Part shown: positions 46,959 to 58,840 of the stretch, one piece after another
How the letters are laid out: the number at the start of each line of letters is the position of its first letter
Numbering within the stretch: position 1 is the stretch's first letter
Assembly: GCA_027475525.1 (NCBI GenBank)
Contig: JAMWFC010000091.1
Span: 895,621 to 959,620, forward strand
Origin: Macrolepiota albuminosa
Taxonomy: Eukaryota; Basidiomycota; Agaricomycetes; Agaricales; Agaricaceae
Reading direction: 5' to 3'
DNA: 64,000 bases
Notes under the pieces: model-generated
Told to the model about the DNA's origin: nothing
Database searches by the model: none
The model's input: only the letters and a program-made list of their open reading frames with translations
Position numbers and translations under genes: made by a program

Positions 46959-47504
46959 TGTTGAAGACAGGCAAAGCACAGGGGACAGAAACTGTTACTA
47001 AAGCTAAAGTCCAAAGTCAGAAAAAATATATTGAGCAAAGTAAAATGCTACTAACCTGAAGTCCAAAGTCAGAAAGAATAAGGACTTCAGATGAACTATC
47101 TACAGTTTATATACTGCTAGAAAACTATATACATGTGAATAAAGAATAATCACATGAAGAATACATGTGATAGAATTGTTAAAGACAGGCAAAGCACAGA
47201 GGACAGAAACTGTCACTAAAGCTGAAGTCCAAAGTCAGAAAGAGTGTATTGAGCATTAAAGACAGGCAAAGCACAGAGGACAGAAACTGTCACTAAAGCT
47301 GAAGTCCAAAGTCAGAAAGAGTGTATTGAGCAAAGTAAAATACTACTAACCTGAAGTCCAAAGTCAAAAAAAAGTGAGGACTTCAGATGATCTATTTATA
47401 GTTTATATACTGCTGGAAAACTATATATATGTGATAGAATGAACTTGAAGTAGAATGATGATTATAATGGATAGTGGAATGCATGTAACAAAGCAATTTC
47501 AACA
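46959..47504. repeat. Small copia-type LTRs, copies c and d in tandem
   Basis: Copy c starts at 46959 (TGTTGAAGACAGG) and is cut at about 47,176. Copy d runs 47177-47504, ends TTTCAACA and borders the copia interior. A 77-bp duplication (47,179/47,256) inflates copy d. Confidence 0.75.
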
Positions 47505-49324
47505 GTCTCCCCTGATCTAGTGTATCTCCCTCCAAGTTTGAACAAGTAATAAATTCCCATTCCTTATCTGCAAAATTGCATCTTAGGCAAAAGAAGTGGT
47601 TTTGTAAGAAGATCTGCAACTTGTTCTGTTCCAGGAATGTGATAAGGCACAAGTTTCTGTCGTTCAACTGCTTCTCTAAGTGTCACGACCCCTCCCCTCC
47701 GGATCCACCCCGGAACACCCCTGGAACACCACCCGGGACCCTCCCTCCGACCCCACAGGACACGCCCCACCATCACGACTACCGACACCACCATCACGTG
47801 CATCAAGGGCCGCCATCAGCCGCCCCCAGCCCAGATCAACGATCGGATCACGCAACTCGCTTCCGGCCATCATGCATCATGCATCACAGCTCCCTCCACG
47901 CCAATTGATCGCGTGCCCCACACACGCGATCCAAGTATACAGTCCCTGCCTGCTACTCAATTATTCCCAGAACCCATCCCAGACACCCCAGAACTCCGAG
48001 ACCCAGTCCCATAGTACTTATAGCGTAGTCCCCCGTTGTATTCGCTAGTCTTGATATTACATTGCATTACTTGGATTGTTGCGTGCCCTCTGCTTGACTG
48101 GTACACATTGACTGGCACGCTTCAACTGGCACGCTTGAATAACCGCATGCTCTAAGATTGATATGCACTTCGCGACTTTTAATTTGTTAACCCGGTCTCG
48201 TCTTAGAACCCCCGGTTCACGACTTGACCCCCACCCTATCCTCAGCTACCCGAAACCCAAAACCCCCGGACTAAGTTCCCTCTCCCGGGATTACCCCTGT
48301 CCGTGTCTTGAATCCTGGAGTCCTAGCCCCGGAGTTCCAGACACCCAGATATCCGTAGGTCAAGTCCGCATTGTAAGGGCGATTGCTTTCCCAGAAAGCC
48401 CCCGACTCAGCGGAACCTGACACTAAGCCAGTAAAAACAAAGATCAAGATGCTTTATTCTTCTATAGTGCTCTGGATTTTTAGTCACATTGATGGCAAAT
48501 TGATTGTCAATCAGCATAGGAGATGGAGCAGTAGCAAAATATCCTATTTCATGCAGAATATTTCGCATCCAGAAGATCTCTTTGCCAGCTTCTACAGCAG
48601 CAATGTATTCTGCCTCAGTTGTAGACAATGTGACAACTAATTGAAGCTTGCTGCTCCACCCAATGGCTCTACCACCAATTTTAATCAAATATCCACCAGT
48701 AGAGCATCCAGTATCAGGGCAATCTCCATGTGAAGAGTTATAAAATATAGTAAAAGATTAGATGCCAGTGTTAGCATTGTAATGAAGCTTGTAGTCCATG
48801 GTGCCTTTGCAATAGTACAGTAAGTGCTTAACAGCTGCTCAATGCTTAGGTCCTGAAGAAGAATTAAAGTGTCCCAAGCATGACACTGCATATGCAATAT
48901 CTGGTCTTGTTATAGTAGCCAAATACTGCAATGAACCAACTGCATTCAGATAGGGTACATTTTGCATTTCTTCTATTTCTGCTTCACTTTGAAGTGCCAT
49001 AGCTCTAGATAGCTTGAGACCAGATACAGGGTTGCAATCACTCATTTTATAGTGCTCCAACATGTCAACAATGTATTGATGTTGTGAGAGTGAAATAGAG
49101 CACTTTGAGCGGTCTTTGTATATCTGAACACCTAGGAGGAAGTAGGGAGAGCCCAAATCATGAATTTTAAAGTGCTTTTGTAGGTCTTTGACAGCAGTGT
49201 CAATTGCAGCAGCAGACTTTGAAGCAAGTGTAATGTCATCAATATAAATAGGTACAATGATGTTGACTTCTCCTCTGACATAAAAATAGATAGAGTGGTC
49301 AGAACCACTTGATCTTGGTTTCAA
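47505..49324 (-). pseudogene. Copia RT-RNase H relic, interrupted by a solo LTR
   Basis: On the minus strand: IVPIYIDDITLAS (RT box, about 49,250-49,215), GSPYFLLGVQIYKD, RPDIAYAVSCLGHF, then RNase H TLSTTEAEYIAAVEAGKEIF and LIDNQFAINVTKNPEHYRRIKHLDL. After the solo LTR at 47,681-48,422 it ends VPYHIPGTEQVADLLTKPLL. The polypurine tract GGGGAGAC adjoins LTR copy d. Few stops are present, so this relic is younger than its surroundings. Confidence 0.85.
47681..48422 (+). mobile_element. Solo LTR of family B, TSD ctaag
   Basis: 742 bp, TGTCACGACC to GAACCTGACA, with ctaag on both sides (47676-47680, 48423-48427). It sits inside a copia RNase H reading frame and contains AGTCTTGATATTA (48049-48061), the presumed R start. 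Confidence 0.93.
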
Positions 49325-49399
49325 AAATGTTTAGTTTGCTGGAATAGCTAGCTCTTCAGATCATAGATAGAGTGGTCAGAACCACTTGATCTTGGTTTC

Positions 49400-49690
49400 A
49401 AAAATGTTTAGTTTGCTGAAATAGCTAGCTCTTCAGATCTTAGAACATTCAAACAAGCTATGAAATCTGAAGATGCTGACAAGTGGTATCAGGCAGCAGT
49501 TGATGAATATGTTTCATTGGTTGCTAATAGAACTTGAGAGGAGTGTGACTTGTCTGAAGGCAAGAAGGCTATTGGTAGTAGATGAGTATTTTGCATCAAA
49601 TGCAATGCAAATAGCTCAATTGAGAGGTTTAAAGCTACTACAGACTGCAAGAAAGAAAGATGATATATTTCAGAAGATATAATCTGAAAA
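49400..49690 (+). pseudogene. Copia RT N-terminal fragment, plus strand
   Basis: It reads DLRTFKQAMKSEDADKWYQAA, VDEYVSLVANRT, then CDLSEGKKAIGSR, the start of a copia RT. It is on the opposite strand to the adjoining relic, and the junction is a 77-bp duplication. Confidence 0.7.
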
Positions 49691-51875
49691 ATTATTAGTA
49701 AATAAGCAAATTAGAAATTGAATACTGCAAGGTCAGTCTGAAAATATAAAGCTTACTTTTCAAAGGACTTGCAAATGCTATATTAAAAATTTCTCACTAT
49801 CATTCTTTTTGCATAGCTTAGTTGCTGCTTTAAATCACTATTTGCTTAAGCTAAGCAGCCTTGTTCTAGCCTAGCTGGCTGGACCTTTTGACTTGCAAGC
49901 TTAGCAATGGCTAGATTTTTCTTTTTTTCTTGCTGCTATTTGCTGGTACTTAGCCACTATATCCTGGCCTAGCTGGATTGTCTAGCTAGTCACTCTTAAC
50001 CTGACTTAATATTATGCAGTCTTACTTCAGGAGAATCTAATTATTGTTTAGTAAGTTATTGAAATATATTTTATTTTATATTTTACAAAACATTTTTTAG
50101 TATCAGCATTTTATAATCTTCCTTAAAATTTTTCTTTCACTGCAGATATTGCCTTGTATATTTGCAATTGCTTAAAAATTCAAAAAAAAATATCACTATA
50201 TGCATAATATCTAGCTTCTTGCAAGCACTTGGACATTATATTACATGCTGGATTTTGCAGCAGGTTTTTAAAAGATTCAACTTTTTCTAAAAATATTTTA
50301 ATGCATAGTGAGTTTTTTTTTATTAATTTTGTCACATTTTATAATTAATACTTGCTCTAAATACATTTTGCCACTATGTGTTGCGCTACTTTCTGCCACA
50401 ACAACAAGGTGCCATGTCATCATATGTAAGACAATATAAGTTTATTATTACTATTTTTTTATTTTTTTTGACTAACCACTGATTTTTATGCTGCAGCCTG
50501 CATTTTACATGCCTTTCTAATAGGCAGCAATATTTAATCTCCATAATATTGTGCTTATGAGCTTTTTTCAACTTACTAACTATTGCACTCACTAAGCTTA
50601 ATAAGTATTTAAATCTTTTTATTTGCTATACTAACATTATTACTTAGGACAGCTTTCACTCAACCTGCTCTAATACAGCCTCAATAACAACATGCTGGTG
50701 CAGGATATAGCTATCTGAAGAGAAGGCTCAAGCAATGGGAAATCTATATAGTGTATGAAAATTTATCTTATCAAAATTTCTAGTAATAATTTATATTATT
50801 TGTTTACAGCTGCTATATTTGACAATACACAACTAATTCTTATGCAGCTGCCTGCTCCTAGTACTAAGCTTTTACCTATGTTATATTAAATTAAATTGAT
50901 TTTTTTTTGTAAGATTTTAAGTAGAGCCACCACTTAATCTAAAGTCTGTTGAATTGAAGAGTTAAAAATGACACAAGCACAAGCTTGTTTAGCTAGGGTC
51001 AGCTTTTTTTCTATTGATAAAAATAACATATTAAAATCATATACAGCATTTATAAAGCAGAGCTTTTAATGATAAGGAAATCAGTAGCAATCTGTAGACA
51101 TAAAAATTGGACTTATATGGCAGGTGCAGAGATTGCTGTGAGAGCTGCAAGAATTGAATTATAAAAAGTGGGCAATGTTTAAATAGAATGCTGATAAATT
51201 GAAAAAGCATTCTATAAGTACTTTTAATGCATTTATTGCAGCTACTTAAACAACAATAATTCTAAATGTTGCTGAATCTCACAAGTCTCATTGCTAAACA
51301 ATGCTAGCACCAGTTATCTCTCTTTCTTTTTGCAGCACATTTTAATCTCACATTTTCCTACTAACATGTTTTATTACAAATGTCTAAAAAAAATGACTAT
51401 ATCTTTTTTTTCTACCTCCTTTGTTTTTGATCAATACAAAACAGCTCACTGTACTGTAAATATGGCTTAGGCACTATAATTTTTTTATAGAATTACTTAT
51501 TAAGCTATATTTTGTTATTTTTTGCCTGTTAATTTACAACTAATTCACAATATAGGCAACAATAACAAAGCACCTTGTTTTTAACCAAACATTAGTGTTT
51601 GACATTGCTGCAATCTTTAAATATTGATATGACAGTTAGCATTGTGACAATACTGCAGTATACATAACTCATATAGTCCTTTAATTTTATTAAACTCAAA
51701 TAAAAAAAAAAGCTGATTGTTGTTTGCAGGTTTTAATATCTAGTATGTTTTTGATCTAAGATATACGTGGCTTAGCTACATTGGATTTTTCTAGGAATAT
51801 CCTGCTAGTTGTGAAAAAGTTTGCCTTGCCTCAGTCTATAATTGTTCTTCTAAATATGTTATAAATTGATATTTC
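49691..51875. other. AT-rich region without recognisable genes
   Basis: 2.2 kb, very AT-rich, with long A and T runs. No coding motif, RNA gene or repeat was recognised. It is probably decayed repeat sequence. Confidence 0.5.
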
Positions 51876-52082
51876 TGTTGAAGACAAGCAAAGCACAGGA
51901 AACAACAACTATCACTAAAGCTAAAGTTCAAAGTCAGAAAAAGTGTATTGGGCAAAATAAAGTACTACTAACTTGAAGTCTAAAGTTAGAAAGAGTAAGA
52001 AGGATACATATGATAGAATGAACTTGGAGTAGAATGATGATCATAGTAGATAGTAAAATGCATGCAACAGGCAATTTCAACA
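51876..52082. repeat. Small copia-type LTR, copy e
   Basis: 207 bp from TGTTGAAGACAAGC to TTTCAACA, diverged and with an internal deletion. No target duplication was found. Confidence 0.75.
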
Positions 52083-52584
52083 TTATATGCAAAGACTTGT
52101 AGTGCATGATTTTTGTCTTATTTTAAAGAATTTTATAGAAATAGCTATAAAACTAAGAAAGAAAAGTAGTGTAGTAGATAGTTGGCTCAATGTCTATGAT
52201 ATACAAAACCTGAAATATATTGACCTGCATATTTATAGTTAGCATATACTATTATAAATTAGTATAAAAGAAACACATATTGGATAGAAATAACTTCAAG
52301 ATTGTTGGTTTTCAGATTTGATTTATTAAGTCAAATTCTGACATTATCTCAAAGTTTCTCACTTAGCCAAGGTTTCTAGCTCATTGTAGCAAGTGTTATC
52401 CTTGCTGTTTTCCCTCATCACTACCAACACTGACCTAATCTCTCACATACCTCTAGTTTTCTTACATCTTTATTTTTTCTCTGTATTAACCTTACAATTT
52501 GACAGGCACAAGTATTATTTTACTCTTTTACCTCTAGTTATGGCTGCTACTAACAGTAGTCAGTATATAATAAAATAATAAGGA
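52083..52584. other. AT-rich spacer
   Basis: No gene recognised. It ends at the decayed family B LTR. Confidence 0.45.
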
Positions 52585-53356
52585 TGTCAGATTCTACTGA
52601 GTTGAGAGCTTTCTGGAAAAGCAATGCCTTTACAAGGCAGACTTGATCTATGTGTACTTGGATGTCTGGAACTCTGGACTATGCTCTGGAGTTCAAGACA
52701 TAAACAGGGAATCCCTGGAGTAAAAAACTTAGTCTGGAAATTGAGTGAAGTCAAAAGGATGAGGGAGGTCGAGTTAAGAACTGGTGTTTCAAGACAAGAC
52801 CAAAATTAGTAAATTTTAGATCACAAAGTGTGTACCAATTTCAAAAGCATGCAAATAAGTTGAGCATGCCAGTCAAAGCATGCTAGCCAATATGCAAACA
52901 ATCAATATAATATCAAGACTAGCCTATTACAAGTAGTAGCTACTCCTTAAGTACGTGCAGAGATCACTCTGGGTTTCTAAGGAGTTTCAGGATGTCTGGG
53001 GCTGTTCTGAGAATCAATGGACAGCAGTGGAAGAAAGGGAATTATATACCAGAGATTGTGCATGCAGAGTGCTTGATCAATTGGCATGGAAAGATGCCAT
53101 GATGCGTGATGCATGATGATAGCCAAGGTGATTGCTGTGATCCAATTGCTGATTGTGAGGTAACAGCTGTGCTAGTAGATGATCCCATAGTCCATGATGC
53201 AGGGCTGTCAGGAGATGTGCATGATAGCAGGGCTTGATGCATGTGACAGCAGAGAGATGGTTATAATGGCAGGAGTTGTGTCATGGTGTTGGTGAGGAGA
53301 TTTCAGATAGAGTTTCAGGAGTGTTCCAGGGTAGGTTCAGATGAGGAGTTGTGACA
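52585..53356 (-). repeat. Decayed family B LTR
   Basis: 772 bp from TGTCAGATTCTACTG to AGTTGTGACA. For example TTCCGCTGAG of the intact LTR is TTCTACTGAG here, a CG to TA change. Confidence 0.9.
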
Positions 53357-54267
53357 TCACCCTTCTCTTAGCGCCGAGACTCTCTGAAGCACGTGTTGCT
53401 GGTGGTTTGGGCTCGGAGTCCAAGCATGGGAGCTGGCATCTTTATCTCCTGATACGTAGCAAAAAAAATTTTTACCATCAAACTCAACTATGTCATGTAT
53501 GCTGTCCCATTTTCTGACACCTCTACCTACAAATGAAGTTGCACCCTTGGTTGTGTAGGAGGCCCAGGATGTAAGGTACTGGTGCTAACTTGACCATGAG
53601 TGTATGGCGGTGCTCGTTCAACAACGTGAGTGTATTTGTGCTGTTCTGCTTAGCATGACTGACTTCTCTTTTTTAGAACAATGCAATACTCCTGCCTTGA
53701 AGGTAGGCCCTAGTCAACTCCTGGAGTCTGCCTCCGAGATAGGCCTGAGCAGCTTTCTGGGCCAGCTTCTAAGCTTATTTTCAAGGTAGACTCAAGCCGT
53801 CTCATGTATCCCATTGCATGGATGACTATGCAGCCCCAGCCTCCTCATCTCATACCCTGTTCTTGCCTCACTGCCTCTCATTTTCAGCAATTCAGCTTGG
53901 CTCTGGGAACCATCTTCGTAGTTCTCAACAACCTTTGTGTTCTGTGGGCTAATGCTGCACAAAAGGTATTTGAGCAGGCTTTGGAAAGGCCCTGTGAGTT
54001 GCCCACCCACAAGTGATGTGTCAGTAATGGACTAGTAAGTGATTTCTTACCTCTGGATTGTTTGCTAACATTAGTCCCAGTGTGTGTACTGCACCTGCCA
54101 GATGGTGCCATGTGTTTTTGAGGCCCTGAGTCCCTCATTCTGGAGAAATTCCTTTATATGCAAGGCATGCCACCTCAATCATAAGAGGTGTTCTGTTTTG
54201 GCCCTGTAAAGAATGCACTATGTATTATGGGAGCAGGAGTGGCTATTGGAGGTGGTGACCTGGAGAA

Positions 54268-54532
54268 TGTTGAAGGAAGATAGGCAAAGCATAGGGGACA
54301 GAAACTGTTATCAAAGCTGAAGTCCAAAGTCAGAAAGAATGAGGACTTCAGGTGATCTATCTACAGTTTATATATTACTGAAAAACTATATACATATGAA
54401 TAAAAAATAATCACATGGAGAATACATGTAATAGAATATAATCATATGAAAGATACATGTGATAAAATGAACTTGGAGTAGAATGATGATCATAATGGAT
54501 AGTGGAATGCATGTAACAAGACAAATTTAACA
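54268..54532. repeat. Small copia-type LTR, copy f
   Basis: 265 bp, TGTTGAAGGAAG to AATTTAACA, inserted in the decayed antisense gene. Flanks gagaa and gaaga suggest a mutated target duplication. Confidence 0.75.
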
Positions 54533-54806
54533 GAAGATGGAAGTGGAGGAGAGGAGTTGGATCATGAAGCCAGAGAGTGAGCCATTGACAGAGTCTGAGA
54601 GGACACCAGTTAGTGGGCCCTCATCAGCTATGCCGGCAGGGAGAAAAGCCATCAGAGTTGGGGGTTGGGGCTAGCCCATGGTTCTGGTCATGTGCTGGGC
54701 CACTCAGACCAAGATGAGTAGAGAGAGACAAGGAGGGTATCTGAATAAGAGGAAGCGGTGAGCGTTGCCCAGCCTCTCTCCTAAGCTTTTCAAGAGAGCA
54801 TGCCTG

Positions 54807-55035
54807 TGTTGAAGACAGGCAAAGCATAAGGGACAGAAACTGTCACTAAAGCTGAAATCCAAAGTCAGAAAGAGTGAGGACTTCAGATGATCTATCTATA
54901 GTTTATATACTGCTGGAAAACTATATATATATGAATAAAGAATAATCACATGTGAATACATGTGATAGAATGAACTTGGAGTAGAATGATGATCATAATG
55001 GATAGTGAAATGCATGTAACAAGGCAATTTCAATA
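54807..55035. mobile_element. Small copia-type solo LTR, copy g, TSD gcctg
   Basis: 229 bp, TGTTGAAGACAGG to TTTCAATA, with a perfect target duplication gcctg (54802-54806, 55036-55040). This proves the family moved as an LTR element. Confidence 0.88.
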
Positions 55036-55559
55036 GCCTGCCCCCAGAGACCTCATCCCTATCTCCTTTCCCATGCTTATCTCCAGTAGTCTTTTCTCCT
55101 TTGTTGAGGTGATTGCTAGGCATTGATGTGGGGACTCTTCAGAAACATCTAGAGCATTCCAAGCAGGAATAAAGAAAGATTGTGAATTGATACCTGGTGA
55201 CAGTGGAACATCTTTGAGAGCCCAGATTTTGTTGGCCCAGAGTAAGGATGGCACGAGGCAGGAGGTGGCAGTCTGAAGATTGGTGGAGGAAGGTTATGCA
55301 ACAATGCTTTGGGAGTTGGAGGCAGCATAGATTGCTCAGAGGGAGCTAAAGACCAAGTAGGATGTGCTGTGAGCTTGATTGGAGCAGGAGGCATATCATC
55401 TAGAGCCGGCTCCTCTGAGCCTGTAAAATGTGGTGGTGGCCCAAATGGCTGCTCTTAGTGAGTGTTCTCATGTCCTGGGTTTGCCTGTACTGACATTTCT
55501 AGGTTGAGTCTGGAAGCATCAACTGCTCCTGGATATGGTGGCTGCGGCATTTGCATTGC

Positions 55560-56267
55560 TGTCACGACCCCTCCCCTCTGGGACCCTCCCTCCGACCCCA
55601 CAGGACACGCCCCGCCATCACGACCGCTGACACCGCCATTATGCGCATCAAGGACTGCCATCAGCCGCCACCAGCCCCGATCAACAATCGGGATCACCAA
55701 CTTGCTCCCAGCCATCACGCATCACGCATCACAACCCCCTCCACGCCAATTGATCGCGTGCTCCACATGCGCGATCCAGGTATACAGTCCCTGCCACTAC
55801 TCAATGACTCCCGGAACCCATCCCAGACACCCCAGAACCCCGAGACCCGGTCCCGTAGTACTTATAGCGTAGTTCCCTGTTGTATTCGCTAGTCTTGATA
55901 TTACATTGCATTACTTGGATTGTTGCGTGCCCTCTACTTGACTGGTACGCATTGACTGGCACGCTTTGACTGGCACGCTTGAATACTCGCGTGCTCTAAG
56001 ATTGGTACGCACTTCGTGACTCTAATTTACTAACTTGGTCTTGTCTTAGAACCTCCGGTTCATGACTTGACCCCCCACCCAAACTCCCTAGCTACCTACC
56101 CCCCAAAACCCCCGGACCAAGTCCCCTCTCCCGGGATTCCCCTGTCCACATCTTGAACCCTGGGGTCCTAGCCCCGGAGTTCCAGACACCCGAGTATCCA
56201 TGGATCAAGTCCGCATTGTAAGGGTGCTCGCTTTCCCGGAAAGCCCCTGACTCAGCGGAACCTGACA
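55560..56267 (+). repeat. 5' LTR of family B copy 2
   Basis: 708 bp, TGTCACGACCCC to GAACCTGACA. TATA-like box ACTTATAGC near 55,860-55,868. Confidence 0.94.
55891..55903 (+). promoter_or_regulatory. Presumed transcript start (R) of family B
   Basis: AGTCTTGATATTA begins 29 bp after the TATA-like TTATA at 55862, a normal start distance. It is perfectly complementary to the primer site at 56268-56280. Confidence 0.6.
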
Positions 56268-56280
56268 TAATATCAAGACT
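56268..56280 (+). promoter_or_regulatory. Self-priming primer-binding site, family B copy 2
   Basis: TAATATCAAGACT directly follows the 5' LTR and pairs with 13 of 13 bases of 55891-55903. The arrangement matches Tf1/sushi-type self-priming, in which the 5' end of the RNA folds back as primer. Confidence 0.75.
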
Positions 56281-56299
56281 CCCTCCTTACACCATTCTT

Positions 56300-58840
56300 G
56301 ATGGCTACGTATACTCACACCTACTACCCCATGGGCTACCAGACCGACCCCTACGGGCGTCCGGTACCCGATCATTACTCCGCACAGACCCCCCACCCCG
56401 TCTATCCACCCCTTCTGTATGAACCTCCGTATCTCCACCGCCACTGGGCCCCCGACCCATCCCTGTATGATCTGGGGCCCTCAGCCAGCTGGGCCCCTCC
56501 ACCCAACTTAGCCATGGCACGACCCGTGGAGGTCCCCTCGTACCGGAGCATCCCTGGGGGCCTGCCGGAAACCCCACCAGTACCCAGTGGATCTTGCCCG
56601 ATTCCTCCCAGCGAGGGCCCCTTTGCACCCACCCCCTACTACGGCTACCAGCGCCCCGTTCCCCAACTCCAAGAACCCCGAGGACCCCCCTACCCCGACT
56701 ACCCCCCTCATCACTACTCGGCTGCCGCCCCACCCACTCGAACCCCTCCCTCGCCAATAGGATGACGGCGCCTCGAGGAGTATGAACGGCAACGGGACGA
56801 AGTACTCCGCTCACTCAGGATCTCGCCGGAGGACTTTGTGCAACGGGCAAGGGCGCTGCTCATGAAATTCGGGCACGACGACTTCGAAGGCACTCCGGAG
56901 GAATGGGCTCATTGCTTGGTCAAATTTGGGGATCGCCTCACGCAAGGAGAACTCCCGGAGCAAACTATGGTAAAGTATAGGCGCAATACGATCCTCCGAG
57001 AAGAATTGCAGCAGCTGCTCGACGAAATCCACGCGTCTCCCTTCCCTCGACCCCTCAACGACCCCGCGGACCCAGGTCGCTTGATTCACGTTTGACGGGA
57101 ACCCCCGGAGCCGGCCCCGGCAGCCCCAACAGCCCCCGCGGACCCCTCTCCGGAACAACGACAACGGGAAGAGCGACAAAACGCCTCAGCCATATTGCGG
57201 TCCCTCAACCCGATGGGAGGCCTCTTTGATCAACCCACTGCCCGCACGGTAGGCTTGTCAACTCGCCGCAGGGCTAACTCAGTCCCCAGCACCTTCGAGA
57301 CCTGGGGACAGCCCCAGAGACCCCTGGAACCCCTCCCGCAAACAGACAACACCCGACCCCCGGCCCCGGCAAACCCCGGTAAACCCCACGCGGACACTCC
57401 TAGCATGGACAACACGCTGTGCTACATCAACGAGCTCACGCGTGGCAACAACAAACCACGTCCCGCACCCGCGTCCATCCCGGTACCGCCCCCTACGTCA
57501 GCCCCGGCCCCTCCGGAACGCAACTTCCGCCGCGACTCCCCACCCCACTTCGATCTGCGGAACCCCCACGGCCCCCGATGCAAGCGCAACCTTCCCGGGT
57601 TGAACGTCCTCCACGCCCGGCCTCCCTCAGATCGACCTGACGCCGCTGAACCCTCCCCGACCGCCTCCGCCACCTCCAGCCGAACCTTGAGGACGACCCC
57701 CAGGCCCCCCGCCTCCGCCAGTCCCTGCGTGGAGACCCGGGCCTCCCCCAGGCAGAAACGAACCCCCCTGGGACAACGGACCTCCCAGGCGCAGACCCCC
57801 AGGTGAGCCACTCGGAGGAGGCCCTCCAGGCGGGTGGGGTCCCGCCCTCGGTGCTTTTTCTCCACAAGGAGGGGGGGGTAATCACTACTACTACTACTAC
57901 TACAATGCCGGCCCTCCCCCCCGCAACACTGCCAGACCGGACGATGCTCGCAACGCCCTCGCCCGCAAAGGACGTCTGGACATTCAGAAACCCGATGCAT
58001 TTACGGGCCGGGACCCCCGAAAATGGCATACATTCCTCACTCAGTGTCTCAATACGTTTCAGGCAAAACCACTCACGTTTCAGGTTGACAGCTCCTGAGT
58101 GGCCTTTGCCGCCTCGTACCTCCAGGGGATCACCTTCGACCACTACATGGCCCTCATCCAGTTCGATCTCAACAACCCGGCACTCGCCCGCTGGCAAGCC
58201 TTTGTTGACAAGTTCTCTGGGAAGTTCGGGATCTACAACACCGTGGCCGAGGCCAAGGACAACCTCTTCAACCTCCGGATGCGCTCGGAAGAACGTTTCA
58301 CTACCTTCATTGTACGTTTTGAAAAGGAAGGTTACGAGACAGGCTGGAACTACAGCGCCCTCCGGTACGCCCTCCGCTGCGCCCTGCCGCAACGTATCAA
58401 GGACGTTCTCTGACTCGCCCTGAAACAACCCTCCTACGACAGATACAAGGTGCTTGTCATGCAGATCGACCAATGCTACTGGGAAGACCGCAGCGAGTAC
58501 TCAAACTCCCAACCTCCCTGGAACTCTAGAGGAGGACCCCCTTGGCCCTCCGGCAAAACCCCCAACCTCCAAAGTCGGAACCCCGGTTCCCCCGCGTTCC
58601 CTGGCGGCCGACCCCCGGTGAGTCGCGGCCCGCCCAATGCTAACTCCAGCAGCGGCGTCCGCCGCGATTTAGACCCAGAAGACGCCCTAAATCGCGGAAT
58701 CGACCCCGACATCTTCTCCGCCCCGGTCTCACATCTTCGCTCCACAACACTCATACAGGACACCCTCACGGCCTACCTACCCTCCCACTCCTCGCACTCC
58801 CTCCTCCTCAAAACCCGCCTTACCCCCTCCGGAACTCCCC
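56300..58840 (+). pseudogene. Family B copy 2 gag
   Basis: ATG at 56300 (MATYTHTYYP). Stops at 56,763, 57,094, 58,098 and about 58,411 mostly correspond to Arg CGA in copy 1. The capsid-like part is readable (RDPRKWHTFLTQCLNTFQ, NNPALARWQAFVDKF, NLFNLRMRSEERFTTF). Near 58,660 about 350-400 bp present in copy 1 are missing, including the zinc knuckle, so gag runs in one frame into the first protease motif. Confidence 0.85.

Larger units (their letters stand above)
52585..55559 (-). mobile_element. Decayed chromovirus family B copy, 3' end only
   Basis: The 3' LTR (52585-53356) and the antisense accessory gene region (from 53,490) align with 20,403-22,800. Decay is largely C-to-T and G-to-A, especially at former CG sites. 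Two small copia LTRs (f and g) are inserted in it. The younger family B copy at 55,560 cuts it off. The pol part would lie beyond the window. Confidence 0.88.
53490..55559 (+). pseudogene. Decayed antisense accessory gene of family B
   Basis: ATG at 53490 aligns with the start at 21264 (PTNEVAPL conserved). The intron after CAACAAC (GTGAGT...TTTTTAG, about 53,627-53,677) and the next one are conserved in place. The cysteine cluster CVYCTCQMVPC...CKACHLNHKRC near 54,090-54,210 keeps all six cysteines and the same spacing, although the extra loop cysteine is lost. LTRs f and g interrupt it. A last intron (GTGAGT...TACTGAC...TTCTAG, about 55,459-55,503) is recognisable. Stops make it non-coding. 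Confidence 0.7.
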
